A stretch of 29,269 nt of DNA from Actinocrinis sp035650855 (GTDB lineage: Bacteria; Actinomycetota; Actinomycetes; Streptomycetales; Catenulisporaceae). The position numbers and the translations under genes were made by a program. The DNA lies in NCBI RefSeq assembly GCF_035650855.1, contig NZ_DASRGV010000036.1, positions 1-29,269 on the forward strand, read 5' to 3'. The notes under the pieces were generated by a model. That model did not search any database and was not told the origin of the DNA. It saw nothing but the letters and a program-made list of their open reading frames with translations. This document shows positions 22,615-29,269 of the stretch, one piece after another (the stretch's first letter is position 1; each line of letters begins with the position of its first letter).

Positions 22615-22643
22615 TTGACAGAGACACTCTGTCTCGCAAAACT
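22615..22643 (+). promoter_or_regulatory. Promoter and palindromic operator between TetR and methyltransferase
   Basis: A perfect -35 hexamer TTGACA (22615-22620) is followed about 17 bases later by a weak -10 (AAAACT, 22638-22643). Two interleaved inverted repeats overlap it: GACAGAG-ACA-CTCTGTC (22617-22633) and GAGACA-CTC-TGTCTC (22621-22635). This suits TetR repression of the divergent pair. Confidence 0.6.
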
Positions 22644-22683
22644 GAACGATGTCGCCAGGTCGAGGGATCTGAATGGGAGTCTC

Positions 22684-23292
22684 ATGCCGTCCGCATCCGG
22701 TCACCGTGCAGCAGCCGACCTCGACACGCTCTACGCGGGCCGTCCGCCGTGGGAGATCGGCCGCCCGCAGCCGGCATTCGTGCAGCTGGCGCGGCAGGGC
22801 GTGCTGCGCGGCCGGGTGTTGGACGTCGGCTGTGGGACCGGTGAGCACGCGCTGATGGCGGCGGCCGTCGGCCGTGACGCGACTGGAATCGACCTCTCGT
22901 CAACCGGGCTCCAGATCGCCGAGCGCAAGGCCCGCGAACGCGGCTTGGCCGTGCGGTTCCTGAGGTACGACGCCCTGGCGCTGACGGAATTGGGCGAAGA
23001 GTTCGACACCGCCCTGGACTCGCTGTTCCTGCACGCGCTCGCGCCAGAAAGCCGCATTGCCTACCTCGACGCGCTTCACACGGTGCTGCGGCCGGGCGGC
23101 CGGCTGTTCGCGCTCTGCTACAGCGACAGTCAGCCGCCGGAGACAGGTGTGCCGCACCGGCGCGGCCGTGACGAGATCGAGTGCTGGTTCGCCGGTGGAT
23201 GGAGCCTGGACGCCCTCAGCGCAACCCGTTGTGACTCCACCCTGCTGCCCGGCGGCGTGGCTGCCTGGCTGCTCGCCTGCACCCGTCACTAG
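22684..23292 (+). CDS. Class I SAM-dependent methyltransferase
   Basis: A 202-residue protein; ATG preceded by GGGAG. Motif I is VLDVGCGTGEHAL (45-57), motif II includes DATGIDLS, and the post-motif HTVLRPGGRLFALCY is typical. The N-terminus (LDTLYAGRPPWEIGRPQPAF) resembles methyltransferases that act on small molecules or metalloids (thiopurine/tellurite type). It lies under the divergent TetR and is followed 21 bases later by the DUF2218 gene, so a two-gene unit is likely. The substrate is unknown. Confidence 0.9.
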   Translation: MPSASGHRAAADLDTLYAGRPPWEIGRPQPAFVQLARQGVLRGRVLDVGCGTGEHALMAAAVGRDATGIDLSSTGLQIAERKARERGLAVRFLRYDALALTELGEEFDTALDSLFLHALAPESRIAYLDALHTVLRPGGRLFALCYSDSQPPETGVPHRRGRDEIECWFAGGWSLDALSATRCDSTLLPGGVAAWLLACTRH

Positions 23293-23313
23293 CAAGCCCG
23301 AAGGAGCAAGCCC

Positions 23314-23706
23314 ATGCCCGCAGCCGAGGCCCGAGTGCCCACCGACCGCGCCAGCCGATACCTGACCCAGTTGTGCAGCCATGGCGAGCGGATGCGGCTG
23401 TCCGCGCTGCACCGCCGCGGCGCCCGAAGCGCGCACGGGCACGGACTCGGCCACGAGCGCGAACCGGGCGCCGCGCCGCCGGAGGTTCGCGAGGCGCGAG
23501 CCACCGACACTGACGGCGTGATCGAGTTCGGATGCGGCCGCTGCATCGTGCGCGCGAGCGCGACGGAGCTGGTGCTGCACGCCGAGGCCGATTCCGAGGA
23601 CGGCCTGCGGCGCATCCAGGACGGCATCGCGGCTCGCGTTGAACGCATCGGCAGGCGCGACCGGCTGAGCGTGACGTGGAGTCAGGGATCCGCGGGCGTG
23701 GACTGA
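23314..23706 (+). CDS. DUF2218 domain-containing protein
   Basis: A 130-residue protein with a good ribosome site (GAAGGAG). VPTDRASRYLTQLCSHGERM at the start, IEFGCGRCIVRASATELVLH, and the C-terminal DGLRRIQDGIAARVERIGRR followed by DRLSVTW match DUF2218. The family is small, cytosolic and of unknown function. This copy has a His/Arg/Gly-rich insertion (about 33-55) after the first motif. It is co-directional with the methyltransferase gene. Confidence 0.88.
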   Translation: MPAAEARVPTDRASRYLTQLCSHGERMRLSALHRRGARSAHGHGLGHEREPGAAPPEVREARATDTDGVIEFGCGRCIVRASATELVLHAEADSEDGLRRIQDGIAARVERIGRRDRLSVTWSQGSAGVD

Positions 23707-23723
23707 GGGCGTCCGATCACGGC

Positions 23724-24665
23724 TCAGCCGGCGCGGAGCGTGATCGCGGCGGTGTGCAGGACGCCGCCGGTCTGGAACTGGATGAAGAAACGCCAGTCGC
23801 CGCTCGACGGCAGCAGGGTGCTGAAGGTCAGCGTCGGCCCTCCGGTGTCGGTCATGGCGGGCGCGCCCTCAGGGTGCAGATGGGCGAAGGCGAGGTCGCC
23901 GGCGTGAATCGCGGTCAGATGCGCGTAGGTCTGGAGGTACGGCTGTAGGTCGGAGACCGGCTTGCCGTTCTTGGAGACGGTGACAGTCAGGGTGTGGCTC
24001 ATCGCGGCCATCGCCTCGCCGCTGACGGTCAGCGTGTAGCCGTCGACGCTCGTCGTGGTCGCTGCGGCCGGAAGGGCGGTTTCAGCGGCCGTACCCGGAA
24101 CCGTCAATGCACTGCTGAGCACTTCGGCGACCGTCGTTCCAGCCGCGTTCTTGGCGTTGAACGCGACATACGCCCGGTAATTTCCGGGCGCGAGCGCGGC
24201 CAGGCTCGCGGTCCAGGTGCCGTCGGCGGCCATGGTGGGATGCAGATGCTGGAAGCCGGTCAGGTCCGAGCGGATCAAGTAGAAGTGCATCATCTTCGTC
24301 TGATCCGGCACGAACGCGGTCATCGCCGCGCCCTGTGCGTCTCTGATCTTGAAATGCAGTGCTTGCGGTTGATGTGCGGTCAGACGGGTCGCGGTCGGCG
24401 CGAAGGTGAAGCCTCCGCTGGTCGGGGACAGGCCGGTGCCCGAGTACATCGGGTCGTCTCCGCCCATGCCCATCCCAGCCATCCCGGGGGCTGCGGCGCT
24501 CGGCGAGGCTGACGTGCCCATGCCCGGCATCGAGGCTGAGCTACCGGCAGGGGAGGGCGCACCGGCGGCGGTTGTGCTGGAGGAGGAGCAAGCTGCTGCG
24601 GTCGCGGTCAGCGCCGCGGTGATCAGTGCGGCGCAGGTGCGCCGGGCAGCGTGAAACGTACGCAT
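23724..24665 (-). CDS. Secreted lipoprotein, Met/His-rich, possible metal binding
   Basis: A 313-residue protein. The signal peptide has a lipobox-like TAAAC with Cys26 as the anchor. A low-complexity linker follows with Met-rich MPGMG and GMAGMGMGG motifs (46-68), like copper-binding segments of periplasmic proteins. Two beta-rich domains each contain an HLHP motif (140-143 and 262-265) within GFQHLHPTMAADG and AFAHLHPEGAPA. It resembles actinobacterial lipoproteins found near copper-handling genes, but no assigned function is known to me. The neighbouring NlpC/P60 and DUF6153-like genes lie upstream on the same strand. Confidence 0.75.
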   Translation of the reverse strand: MRTFHAARRTCAALITAALTATAAACSSSSTTAAGAPSPAGSSASMPGMGTSASPSAAAPGMAGMGMGGDDPMYSGTGLSPTSGGFTFAPTATRLTAHQPQALHFKIRDAQGAAMTAFVPDQTKMMHFYLIRSDLTGFQHLHPTMAADGTWTASLAALAPGNYRAYVAFNAKNAAGTTVAEVLSSALTVPGTAAETALPAAATTTSVDGYTLTVSGEAMAAMSHTLTVTVSKNGKPVSDLQPYLQTYAHLTAIHAGDLAFAHLHPEGAPAMTDTGGPTLTFSTLLPSSGDWRFFIQFQTGGVLHTAAITLRAG

Positions 24666-24732
24666 GGTGTAGGGCTGCTTTCACAGGAGTGCGTGGACGA
24701 GGTGAGTGTGATGGGCGGTCAGCGCCCGAAGG

Positions 24733-25752
24733 TCAGATGACGCGGCGCACCGCGTCGATCGGGAGCATGTTCCACGGGGCGTATTGGATCTGCTGTCCCG
24801 TCGTGGGCGCGTGCACGACGAGTCCGTCGCCGACGTAGATCGCCATGTGCTCGTTGCCGTCGTAGAAGATCAGATCGCCGACCTGGAGGTCCGACAGCGC
24901 CGGGGCGACCGCGTATCCGTCGTTGACCTGGTCGTACGTGGTGCGGCCGAGTTGCACGCCGGCGGCCTTCCACGCGGCCTGGGTCAGTCCCGAGCAGTCG
25001 TATCCGGGGTTGCCGATACCGCCCCACTGGTAGTAGACGCCTATCTTCGACTTGGCGAAGGCGACCGCGACGCCGGCCCGCCCCGAGACCTGCGGCAGGG
25101 CGGCGATCTGCGCGGCGGTGATGTTCCAGTTCACCGCGCCCGTACCGATCTGCTGCTGTTGCGCGATGGTCAGGCTCGCCAGCAGCGCCTGCGCCTGCCG
25201 GTTCTTCGCCAGGATCTGCGACTTGAGGTCCGCGGCCTGGGTCTGCTCCTGCTGCAGCTGGGCGAGCCGGCCGGCGGCCTGCTCCTTGAGTACGGCCAGC
25301 TGCGCCTGCTGAAGCTTGAGCGACTTGAGCATCATCGCCTCGCCCTGGCCGAACTGCTTCATCGCCAGCGCCTTCTCCAAGTACTGGTCAGGGTTCTGCG
25401 AGAGCATCAGCGCCAGCGAGGGATCGACAGAGCCGGTGCGGTACTGCGCCGCCGCCAGCGGGCCAAGAGTCGAGAGCAGCGTGTTCATCGACGCCTGGGT
25501 GGTGGCGGCCTGGCTCTGAATGTGGTCGACCTGCCGCTGCAGCTCGGCCATCTGCTCGGCCGCTGCGTCGTATCGGTTGGTGGCCTGCTCGGCTTGCGCC
25601 TGCAGGGTTTTGACTTGTGCTTGCACCTCGGCGACCGAGGCGGCGTGGCCGGTGGTCGCGGTCAGTGCGACGCCGGTGGCGGCGGCCGCGCCGGTGGTGG
25701 TCAGGGCGAGCGCGGTGCGCATGGTGGTCTTGCCGCGTCTATGGGAGGCCAT
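24733..25752 (-). CDS. NlpC/P60 (C40) cell-wall hydrolase
   Basis: A 339-residue secreted protein. The signal peptide runs to about residue 38 (GHAAS). A long Gln/Ala-rich coiled coil covers about 39-200. The NlpC/P60 domain lies at about 225-339, with catalytic Cys253 (GYDCSGLT), His302 (EHMAIYVGDG) and His314 (VHAPTTG). It is a D,L-endopeptidase of the RipA/CwlO type that cuts peptidoglycan stem peptides during growth or division. The coiled coil is the usual regulatory arm that needs activation by partners such as FtsEX; that link is from the family, not from this sequence. Confidence 0.93.
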   Translation of the reverse strand: MASHRRGKTTMRTALALTTTGAAAATGVALTATTGHAASVAEVQAQVKTLQAQAEQATNRYDAAAEQMAELQRQVDHIQSQAATTQASMNTLLSTLGPLAAAQYRTGSVDPSLALMLSQNPDQYLEKALAMKQFGQGEAMMLKSLKLQQAQLAVLKEQAAGRLAQLQQEQTQAADLKSQILAKNRQAQALLASLTIAQQQQIGTGAVNWNITAAQIAALPQVSGRAGVAVAFAKSKIGVYYQWGGIGNPGYDCSGLTQAAWKAAGVQLGRTTYDQVNDGYAVAPALSDLQVGDLIFYDGNEHMAIYVGDGLVVHAPTTGQQIQYAPWNMLPIDAVRRVI

Positions 25753-25786
25753 GGGGGAGTACGACTCCTTCGATCAAGCGGGAGAC

Positions 25787-25829
25787 ACCGAAGCGTGAGC
25801 GCGACAAATGTGGTCGCCGGCGCTTCGGC
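25787..25829 (-). terminator. Nested hairpin between DUF6153-like gene and NlpC/P60 gene
   Basis: An outer stem pairs ACCGAAGCG (25787-25795) with CGCTTCGGC (25821-25829, one mismatch or wobble). An inner stem pairs GCGAC (25801-25805) with GTCGC (25813-25817). It lies 30 bases after the stop of the upstream gene and 35 before the start of the hydrolase. It could be a terminator or a structured leader. Confidence 0.5.
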
Positions 25830-25858
25830 GTGAGGTACAGGGGTGGCTGCGGTACCGG

Positions 25859-26341
25859 TCAGGTCCGGCTGACGCAGGCCAGCACCCGCACGGGAGCACC
25901 GCCGAAGGGCCGCAGACGCGCGCCGCGAATGCCGCGCATGGCCGCGGCTATGAATCGCGTCCACGCCGAACCCGTGGGAAGGGTGGCGAATCCGAGCAGC
26001 AGCAGCGTCAGCAGCAACGCACTGTCCTGCGGACGCAGCGGGACGCACAGCGTGCCCATCACCGCGCACTCGCACGAATCGGCGGAAGCCGCCTCGGTCC
26101 CGGTCGATGCGCTCGTCGCACCCGTCGATGCCATCGCGCCGGCCGCCGACGCCGAAACGACGGCGCCCTGCATGACAGCGCGGTCCAGCGCATCGGAGAC
26201 GCAGGCGCCGGCGCCGGAGAGCCCGTGCATGAGGAAGAACCCTGCGAGCACGGTGATCAGCACTGTCAACCGCCACCGGGACCGGAGTCGCGGCTGTGAC
26301 GTGTGGCTCGCGCGCACGGGGGCCGTATCGCAAGTCTGCAT
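25859..26341 (-). CDS. DUF6153-like small membrane protein
   Basis: About 160 residues from ATG 26341, which has a strong AAGGAGGGG ribosome site; an upstream extension to 26467 runs through the promoter and is rejected. One hydrophobic helix at about 25-40 ends in FFLMHGL, a second one at about 119-133. Between them lie several Cys (ACVSD, SCECAVMGTLCV) and an Ala/Ser/Thr-rich linker. The HGL-ending helix, small size and terminal LCV stretch recall DUF6153 proteins of actinobacteria. Cysteines could bind metal. Function unknown. Confidence 0.6.
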   Translation of the reverse strand: MQTCDTAPVRASHTSQPRLRSRWRLTVLITVLAGFFLMHGLSGAGACVSDALDRAVMQGAVVSASAAGAMASTGATSASTGTEAASADSCECAVMGTLCVPLRPQDSALLLTLLLLGFATLPTGSAWTRFIAAAMRGIRGARLRPFGGAPVRVLACVSRT

Positions 26342-26384
26342 TCGACCCCTCCTTTCCGTGCGCGGCCGTGACGGCGCGAGCGTC

Positions 26385-26415
26385 AGCCTAACCGACTGTC
26401 CGGAGCGCAGCGCAA
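26385..26415 (-). promoter_or_regulatory. Candidate promoter of DUF6153-like gene
   Basis: On the minus strand, TTGCGC (26415-26410) and TAGGCT (26390-26385) are separated by 19 bases. TAGGNT is a common actinobacterial -10. The gene start is 44 bases further on. Confidence 0.35.
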
Positions 26416-26636
26416 AGCGTCGGCAAAGATCCACAGGGGCCGTTGCGGTTGACGTGTCGCACGCCACTGATCCACGATGGGATTACGGCGCGTCCGACGC
26501 CGAGCCCGACGGCCTGTCCCCAGCGGCCCTGTCGCGGCGAAGGGGGGCGTACTCCCGGGCTGATCTCACGCAGCGTGCACCGAATCCCGTCAGCGGGCCG
26601 GGCTGGGGCGGCCTTCGAGGCGGAGGTTCAGACGCG

Positions 26637-27263
26637 ATGCCGGAGAACAAAGACCTCAAGCGGCTGGTACGCGGGCGGATGGCGGCGACCGGCGAGCGCT
26701 ACACCGAGGCGTTGGCGCAGATCCTCATGCGCGCGCCGCTCACCCCGCTGCCCGGCTGGACGATGATGGGCGACCGGGCGGCGGACTACGAATTCGGCCT
26801 GGTCCGCAGCGACACCGAAGCGCAGGACCGGCGCGTGGCCCGGCTGCGGCTGCGCGCCGACGTGGGCCGGGCCCGCGGCTTCGGCACCATGGCCCAGCGC
26901 ATCGCGGCCACCGAATTCGCCGGCGCGCGGCTGGGTTTCCGCGGCGCCATCCGCACCCACGCGGTCGATTGGGCCTACCTTTGGCTGCGCGTGGACGGCG
27001 AACACGGCGTGCTCGCGTTCGACAACGGGCAGGAGCGGGCGCCGCGCGGCACCCGGGACTGGACCGAGGCCGAAGTGGTCCTGGACGTCGCCGAGCAGGC
27101 GGTCGCCATCAGCTTCGGGCTCCTCCTGGTCGGCGGCGGGGCGGTCGACCTGGCCGAGGTGAGCCTGCGTCAGGTCGACCCGTCGGTCCCGGTGACCGGC
27201 GGCAACGCCGGGCCCGACCTCCCGTCCGCACCCCAGAACCTGGACTTCGCCGCCCTCGGCTGA
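26637..27263 (+). CDS. Protein with AraC-associated jelly-roll-like domain
   Basis: A 208-residue protein from ATG 26637 with GGAGG upstream. Residues 1-30 (ENKDLKRLVRGRMAATGERY) are a short helical segment. The rest (GWTMMGDRAADYEFGL, GFGTMAQRIAATEFAGARLG, DWAYLWLRVDGEHG, TEAEVVLDVAEQAVAISFG) resembles the beta-sandwich domain that follows AraC or MerR DNA-binding domains in some regulators and binds small ligands. Here the DNA-binding part is missing. A TTGACG element at 26449 may be its -35. Function unknown. Confidence 0.65.
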   Translation: MPENKDLKRLVRGRMAATGERYTEALAQILMRAPLTPLPGWTMMGDRAADYEFGLVRSDTEAQDRRVARLRLRADVGRARGFGTMAQRIAATEFAGARLGFRGAIRTHAVDWAYLWLRVDGEHGVLAFDNGQERAPRGTRDWTEAEVVLDVAEQAVAISFGLLLVGGGAVDLAEVSLRQVDPSVPVTGGNAGPDLPSAPQNLDFAALG

Positions 27264-27372
27264 CGGCGCCTCAGGGACATCCCCGCTCGATCGCCCTGCC
27301 GGCTCATCCGCACGTCGCGGATCATCACCTCGCGGGCGGCTTGAGTGCGCGAACTGTTCACCGGCGGCCGGG

Positions 27373-27401
27373 TTGAGCCGCCCGGACCGGCCGCCTAGGT
27401 T
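27373..27401 (+). promoter_or_regulatory. Candidate promoter of CehA/McbA gene
   Basis: TTGAGC (27373-27378), a 17-base spacer and TAGGTT (27396-27401). This is a good housekeeping-like actinobacterial promoter, 30 bases before the start codon. Confidence 0.55.
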
Positions 27402-27431
27402 TCGCGGTGGGCTGAGACGGGAGGCTTGGAG

Positions 27432-28946
27432 ATGTCCTCATCGGAGATGAGCCGGCGCGCGATGCTGCGGGCGGGCGGGGCGCTGGCCGCGGGGGCGGCG
27501 TTCACGGTGCTGCCGAAGGTGGCGTTCGCGGACGCGGCGCCCGGCTCGACGCGGACGCAGACGGCGACCGGCACGTTCCCGCCGGGCATCCCCGACTGGT
27601 ACTACCTGCCGGTGCAGGTGCCGGCCGGGGTAAGCCAGATCGACGTGAGCTACTCCTACGACCGGCCAACGGTGCCCGCCGGGGTCCGCGGGAACGCCTG
27701 CGACATCGGCATGTTCGGGCCGGAGGGCTACGAGCTGGGCAACCAGCGCGGATTCCGCGGCTGGTCCGGCGGCTTCCGCACCCAGTTCTCGATCAGCGCG
27801 TCGGACGCGACGCCCGGCTACGTCCCGGGGCCGATCACGCCGGGCACCTGGCATGTGATCCTGGGCCCGTACACGGTCGCGCCGCAGGGCCTGAACTACC
27901 AGGTGCAGATCACCCTCACCTTCGGTCCGCAGGGCGCCGCGTTCCAGCCGAACCCGGCCCCGGCCAGCGCGCCGGCCCGGCAGCGCGGCCGATCCTGGTA
28001 CCGCGGCGACTGCCACCTGCACACCGTGCACTCCGACGGCCGGCGCACGCCCGACCAGCTGGTCGCCGACGCCCGGGCCGCGGGCCTGGACTTCATCGTC
28101 TCCACCGAGCACAACACCGACAGCGCGTCGCTGCAGTGGGGCGCCCACGCCACCGACGACCTGCTGATCCTCAACGGCGAGGAGGTCACCACCCGCTCCG
28201 GGCACTGGCCGGCGATCGGGCTGCCGCCTGCCGCGTGGATCGACTGGCGCTACCGGGCCAACGGGCCCTCCCGCTTCCGCCAGTTCGTCGACCAGGTGCA
28301 CCGGCTCGGCGGCCTGGTGACCGCCGCGCACCCGTTCGCGGCCTGCTTCGGCTGCACCTTCGAGTTCACCTACGAGCTGGCCGACCTGGTCGAGGTGTGG
28401 AACGGGCCGTGGACCGCGGACGACCAGCAGACGGTGGACCACTGGGACGGACTGCTGCGCAGCGGGCGGCGGATCCCGGCGATCGGCGACTCCGACGCGC
28501 ACAACCCGGGGCAGATCGTCGGCCTGCCGCACACGGTGGTCCTCGCGGACGGCCTGCGGCGCGAAGACCTCCTCGCCGGGCTCAAGGCCGGGCGCTCCTG
28601 GCTGGCCGAATCCGCCGCGGTCGAGCTGGACTTCACCGCGTCGAGCGCGGACGGGCGAAGCACCGGGATCGGCAGCCGGCTGACCGCCGACACCGGCACC
28701 GCGGTCACCGCCCAGGTCACGGTCTCCGGAGTGCCGGGAACCACGGTCGCGATCCTGGACCAGCTCGGCGTCGAGGCCAGCGCGGACGTTCCCGACTCCG
28801 GGCAGGCGACCTTGTCCTGGACCACCTATCCGCGCTACAGCCGGTATCTGCGCGCCGAGGTGCGCCGCGCCTCCGGCGGGATCAACACGACCGTGCCCAA
28901 CGCGATGGTCGCCATGACCAACCCGATCTATATCGGAGAGGACTGA
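27432..28946 (+). CDS. Tat-exported CehA/McbA-family metallohydrolase (PHP domain)
   Basis: 504 residues from ATG 27432, which has GGGAGG 7 bases upstream; an in-frame TTG at 27426 is less likely. Residues 7-33 form a twin-arginine signal (SRRAMLR, then a hydrophobic stretch, cleavage after AFA). A beta-rich N-terminal domain reaches about 175. The PHP domain carries DCHLHTVHSDG (193-203; His195, His197), STEHN (His227), Glu250, AAHPF (His300) and GDSDAH (352-357), which form a multi-metal site. CehA/McbA proteins hydrolyse phosphate or carbamate esters; the natural substrate here is unknown. The Tat signal places it outside the membrane. Confidence 0.9.
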   Translation: MSSSEMSRRAMLRAGGALAAGAAFTVLPKVAFADAAPGSTRTQTATGTFPPGIPDWYYLPVQVPAGVSQIDVSYSYDRPTVPAGVRGNACDIGMFGPEGYELGNQRGFRGWSGGFRTQFSISASDATPGYVPGPITPGTWHVILGPYTVAPQGLNYQVQITLTFGPQGAAFQPNPAPASAPARQRGRSWYRGDCHLHTVHSDGRRTPDQLVADARAAGLDFIVSTEHNTDSASLQWGAHATDDLLILNGEEVTTRSGHWPAIGLPPAAWIDWRYRANGPSRFRQFVDQVHRLGGLVTAAHPFAACFGCTFEFTYELADLVEVWNGPWTADDQQTVDHWDGLLRSGRRIPAIGDSDAHNPGQIVGLPHTVVLADGLRREDLLAGLKAGRSWLAESAAVELDFTASSADGRSTGIGSRLTADTGTAVTAQVTVSGVPGTTVAILDQLGVEASADVPDSGQATLSWTTYPRYSRYLRAEVRRASGGINTTVPNAMVAMTNPIYIGED

Positions 28947-29117
28947 CCCGGCCGCCGCGCCGATGGGTCGGCAATGGTCGTAGGGCCCCTTGAGCCGAGG
29001 CTGATCGGCCCGAGTAGCACGCCCGGACTCGGACAAGACTCGAAACAATGGCCTGGTGCGTTTTCGTGTCCGCATCCGGCCTGGAGGAGTTCCGGTTCGT
29101 GGTGAAGGGCGGTCGTG

Positions 29118-29269
29118 ATGTCCGCGGTCGAGGAGCACACGCGTTCGGTCACCCGTCACGGGGCGGCCGGCCTTTCGAGCGCCGAGGCGGCGCGGCGGCT
29201 GGAAGCCGACGGTCCGAACGCTCTGCCTGCGGCGCGGCGGGTGCGGCTGTGGCGGCGGGTGCTGATGCA
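29118..29269 (+). CDS. P-type cation-transporting ATPase (N-terminal fragment, runs off window)
   Basis: An ATG at 29118 opens a frame that continues to the window end (50 complete codons). GLSSAEAARRLEADGPNALP (19-38) is the cation-ATPase N-terminal domain of HAD-IC P-type ATPases, and RLWRRVL follows as in that family. The ion cannot be deduced without the rest. A GTG directly before the ATG is a possible start. Confidence rests on a short but distinctive stretch. Confidence 0.8.
   Translation, partial: MSAVEEHTRSVTRHGAAGLSSAEAARRLEADGPNALPAARRVRLWRRVLM

Noticed and set aside
25753..25858. c-di-AMP (ydaO) riboswitch before the NlpC/P60 gene
   Set aside because: The conserved core sequences are absent; only a nested hairpin is visible.
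27438..29159. A 573-residue minus-strand open frame opposite the CehA/McbA gene
   Set aside because: Low-complexity Arg/Gly/Val-rich product with no domain; it is the antisense shadow of a gene with clear PHP motifs and Tat signal.
1..29269. CRISPR array, tRNA, rRNA or phage genes
   Set aside because: No regularly spaced repeats, no cloverleaf or rRNA-like segments, and no phage structural or integrase genes were seen.

Overview
The window is very GC-rich and packed with overlapping start/stop junctions (ATGA, GTGA, TGATG). It carries families typical of filamentous actinomycetes: an ECF42 sigma factor with a DGPF partner, DUF1062, DUF2218, a DUF6153-like protein, a LmrA/YxaF-type TetR, and IS701 and IS5/IS427 elements. 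I read it as a chromosomal segment of a high-GC actinobacterium. A Streptomycetales/Catenulisporales-like host is an inference. No rRNA, tRNA, CRISPR array or phage module was seen.

Layout. (a) 1-5.2 kb: tail of a hemerythrin-like protein with a strong terminator; DUF1062 protein; a DGPF-ECF42 sigma pair with a matching ECF-type promoter; a PadR-membrane protein pair with a palindrome over its promoter; a TetR regulator. (b) 5.2-12.7 kb: a redox region. A zinc alcohol dehydrogenase lies divergent from the TetR, with two 18-bp operators between them. It runs tail-to-tail into a three-gene set (small membrane protein, b6-type cytochrome b, subunit with a large extracytoplasmic domain) that has a DosR-like box upstream. 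Divergent from that set is a tightly coupled five-gene operon: Gly/Ser-rich anchored peptide, ApbE flavin transferase, ferric-reductase-like membrane protein, NuoF-like flavoprotein, 3Fe-4S ferredoxin. Duplicated 11-bp-period direct repeats precede it. (c) 12.7-17 kb: cupin, MFS transporter, hotdog thioesterase, MarR, GNAT acetyltransferase, SMI1/KNR4 protein. (d) 17.03-19.28 kb: two abutting insertion sequences, IS5/IS427-type and IS701-type, both inserted at the TAA stop codon of the SMI1/KNR4 gene. (e) 19.3-24.7 kb: DUF1963 (YwqG-like) protein, FlK-like thioesterase with a tandem-repeat tail, LtrA membrane protein, TetR and a divergent methyltransferase sharing a palindromic operator, DUF2218 protein, and a Met/His-rich lipoprotein. 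(f) 24.7-29.27 kb: NlpC/P60 hydrolase, DUF6153-like protein, a protein resembling an AraC-associated domain, a Tat-exported CehA/McbA metallohydrolase, and the start of a P-type ATPase.

The most interesting part is 8.06-12.67 kb. A hypoxia-type box and candidate two-component-regulator repeats lie between a Rieske-less b6-type cytochrome set and an operon that could carry electrons from NAD(P)H through a NuoF-like protein and ferredoxin to a membrane di-heme protein. The expected covalently flavinylated (FMN-binding) partner of ApbE is absent from the window. The functional assignment of this pair of operons is inference; their composition and the sites are read directly from the sequence.
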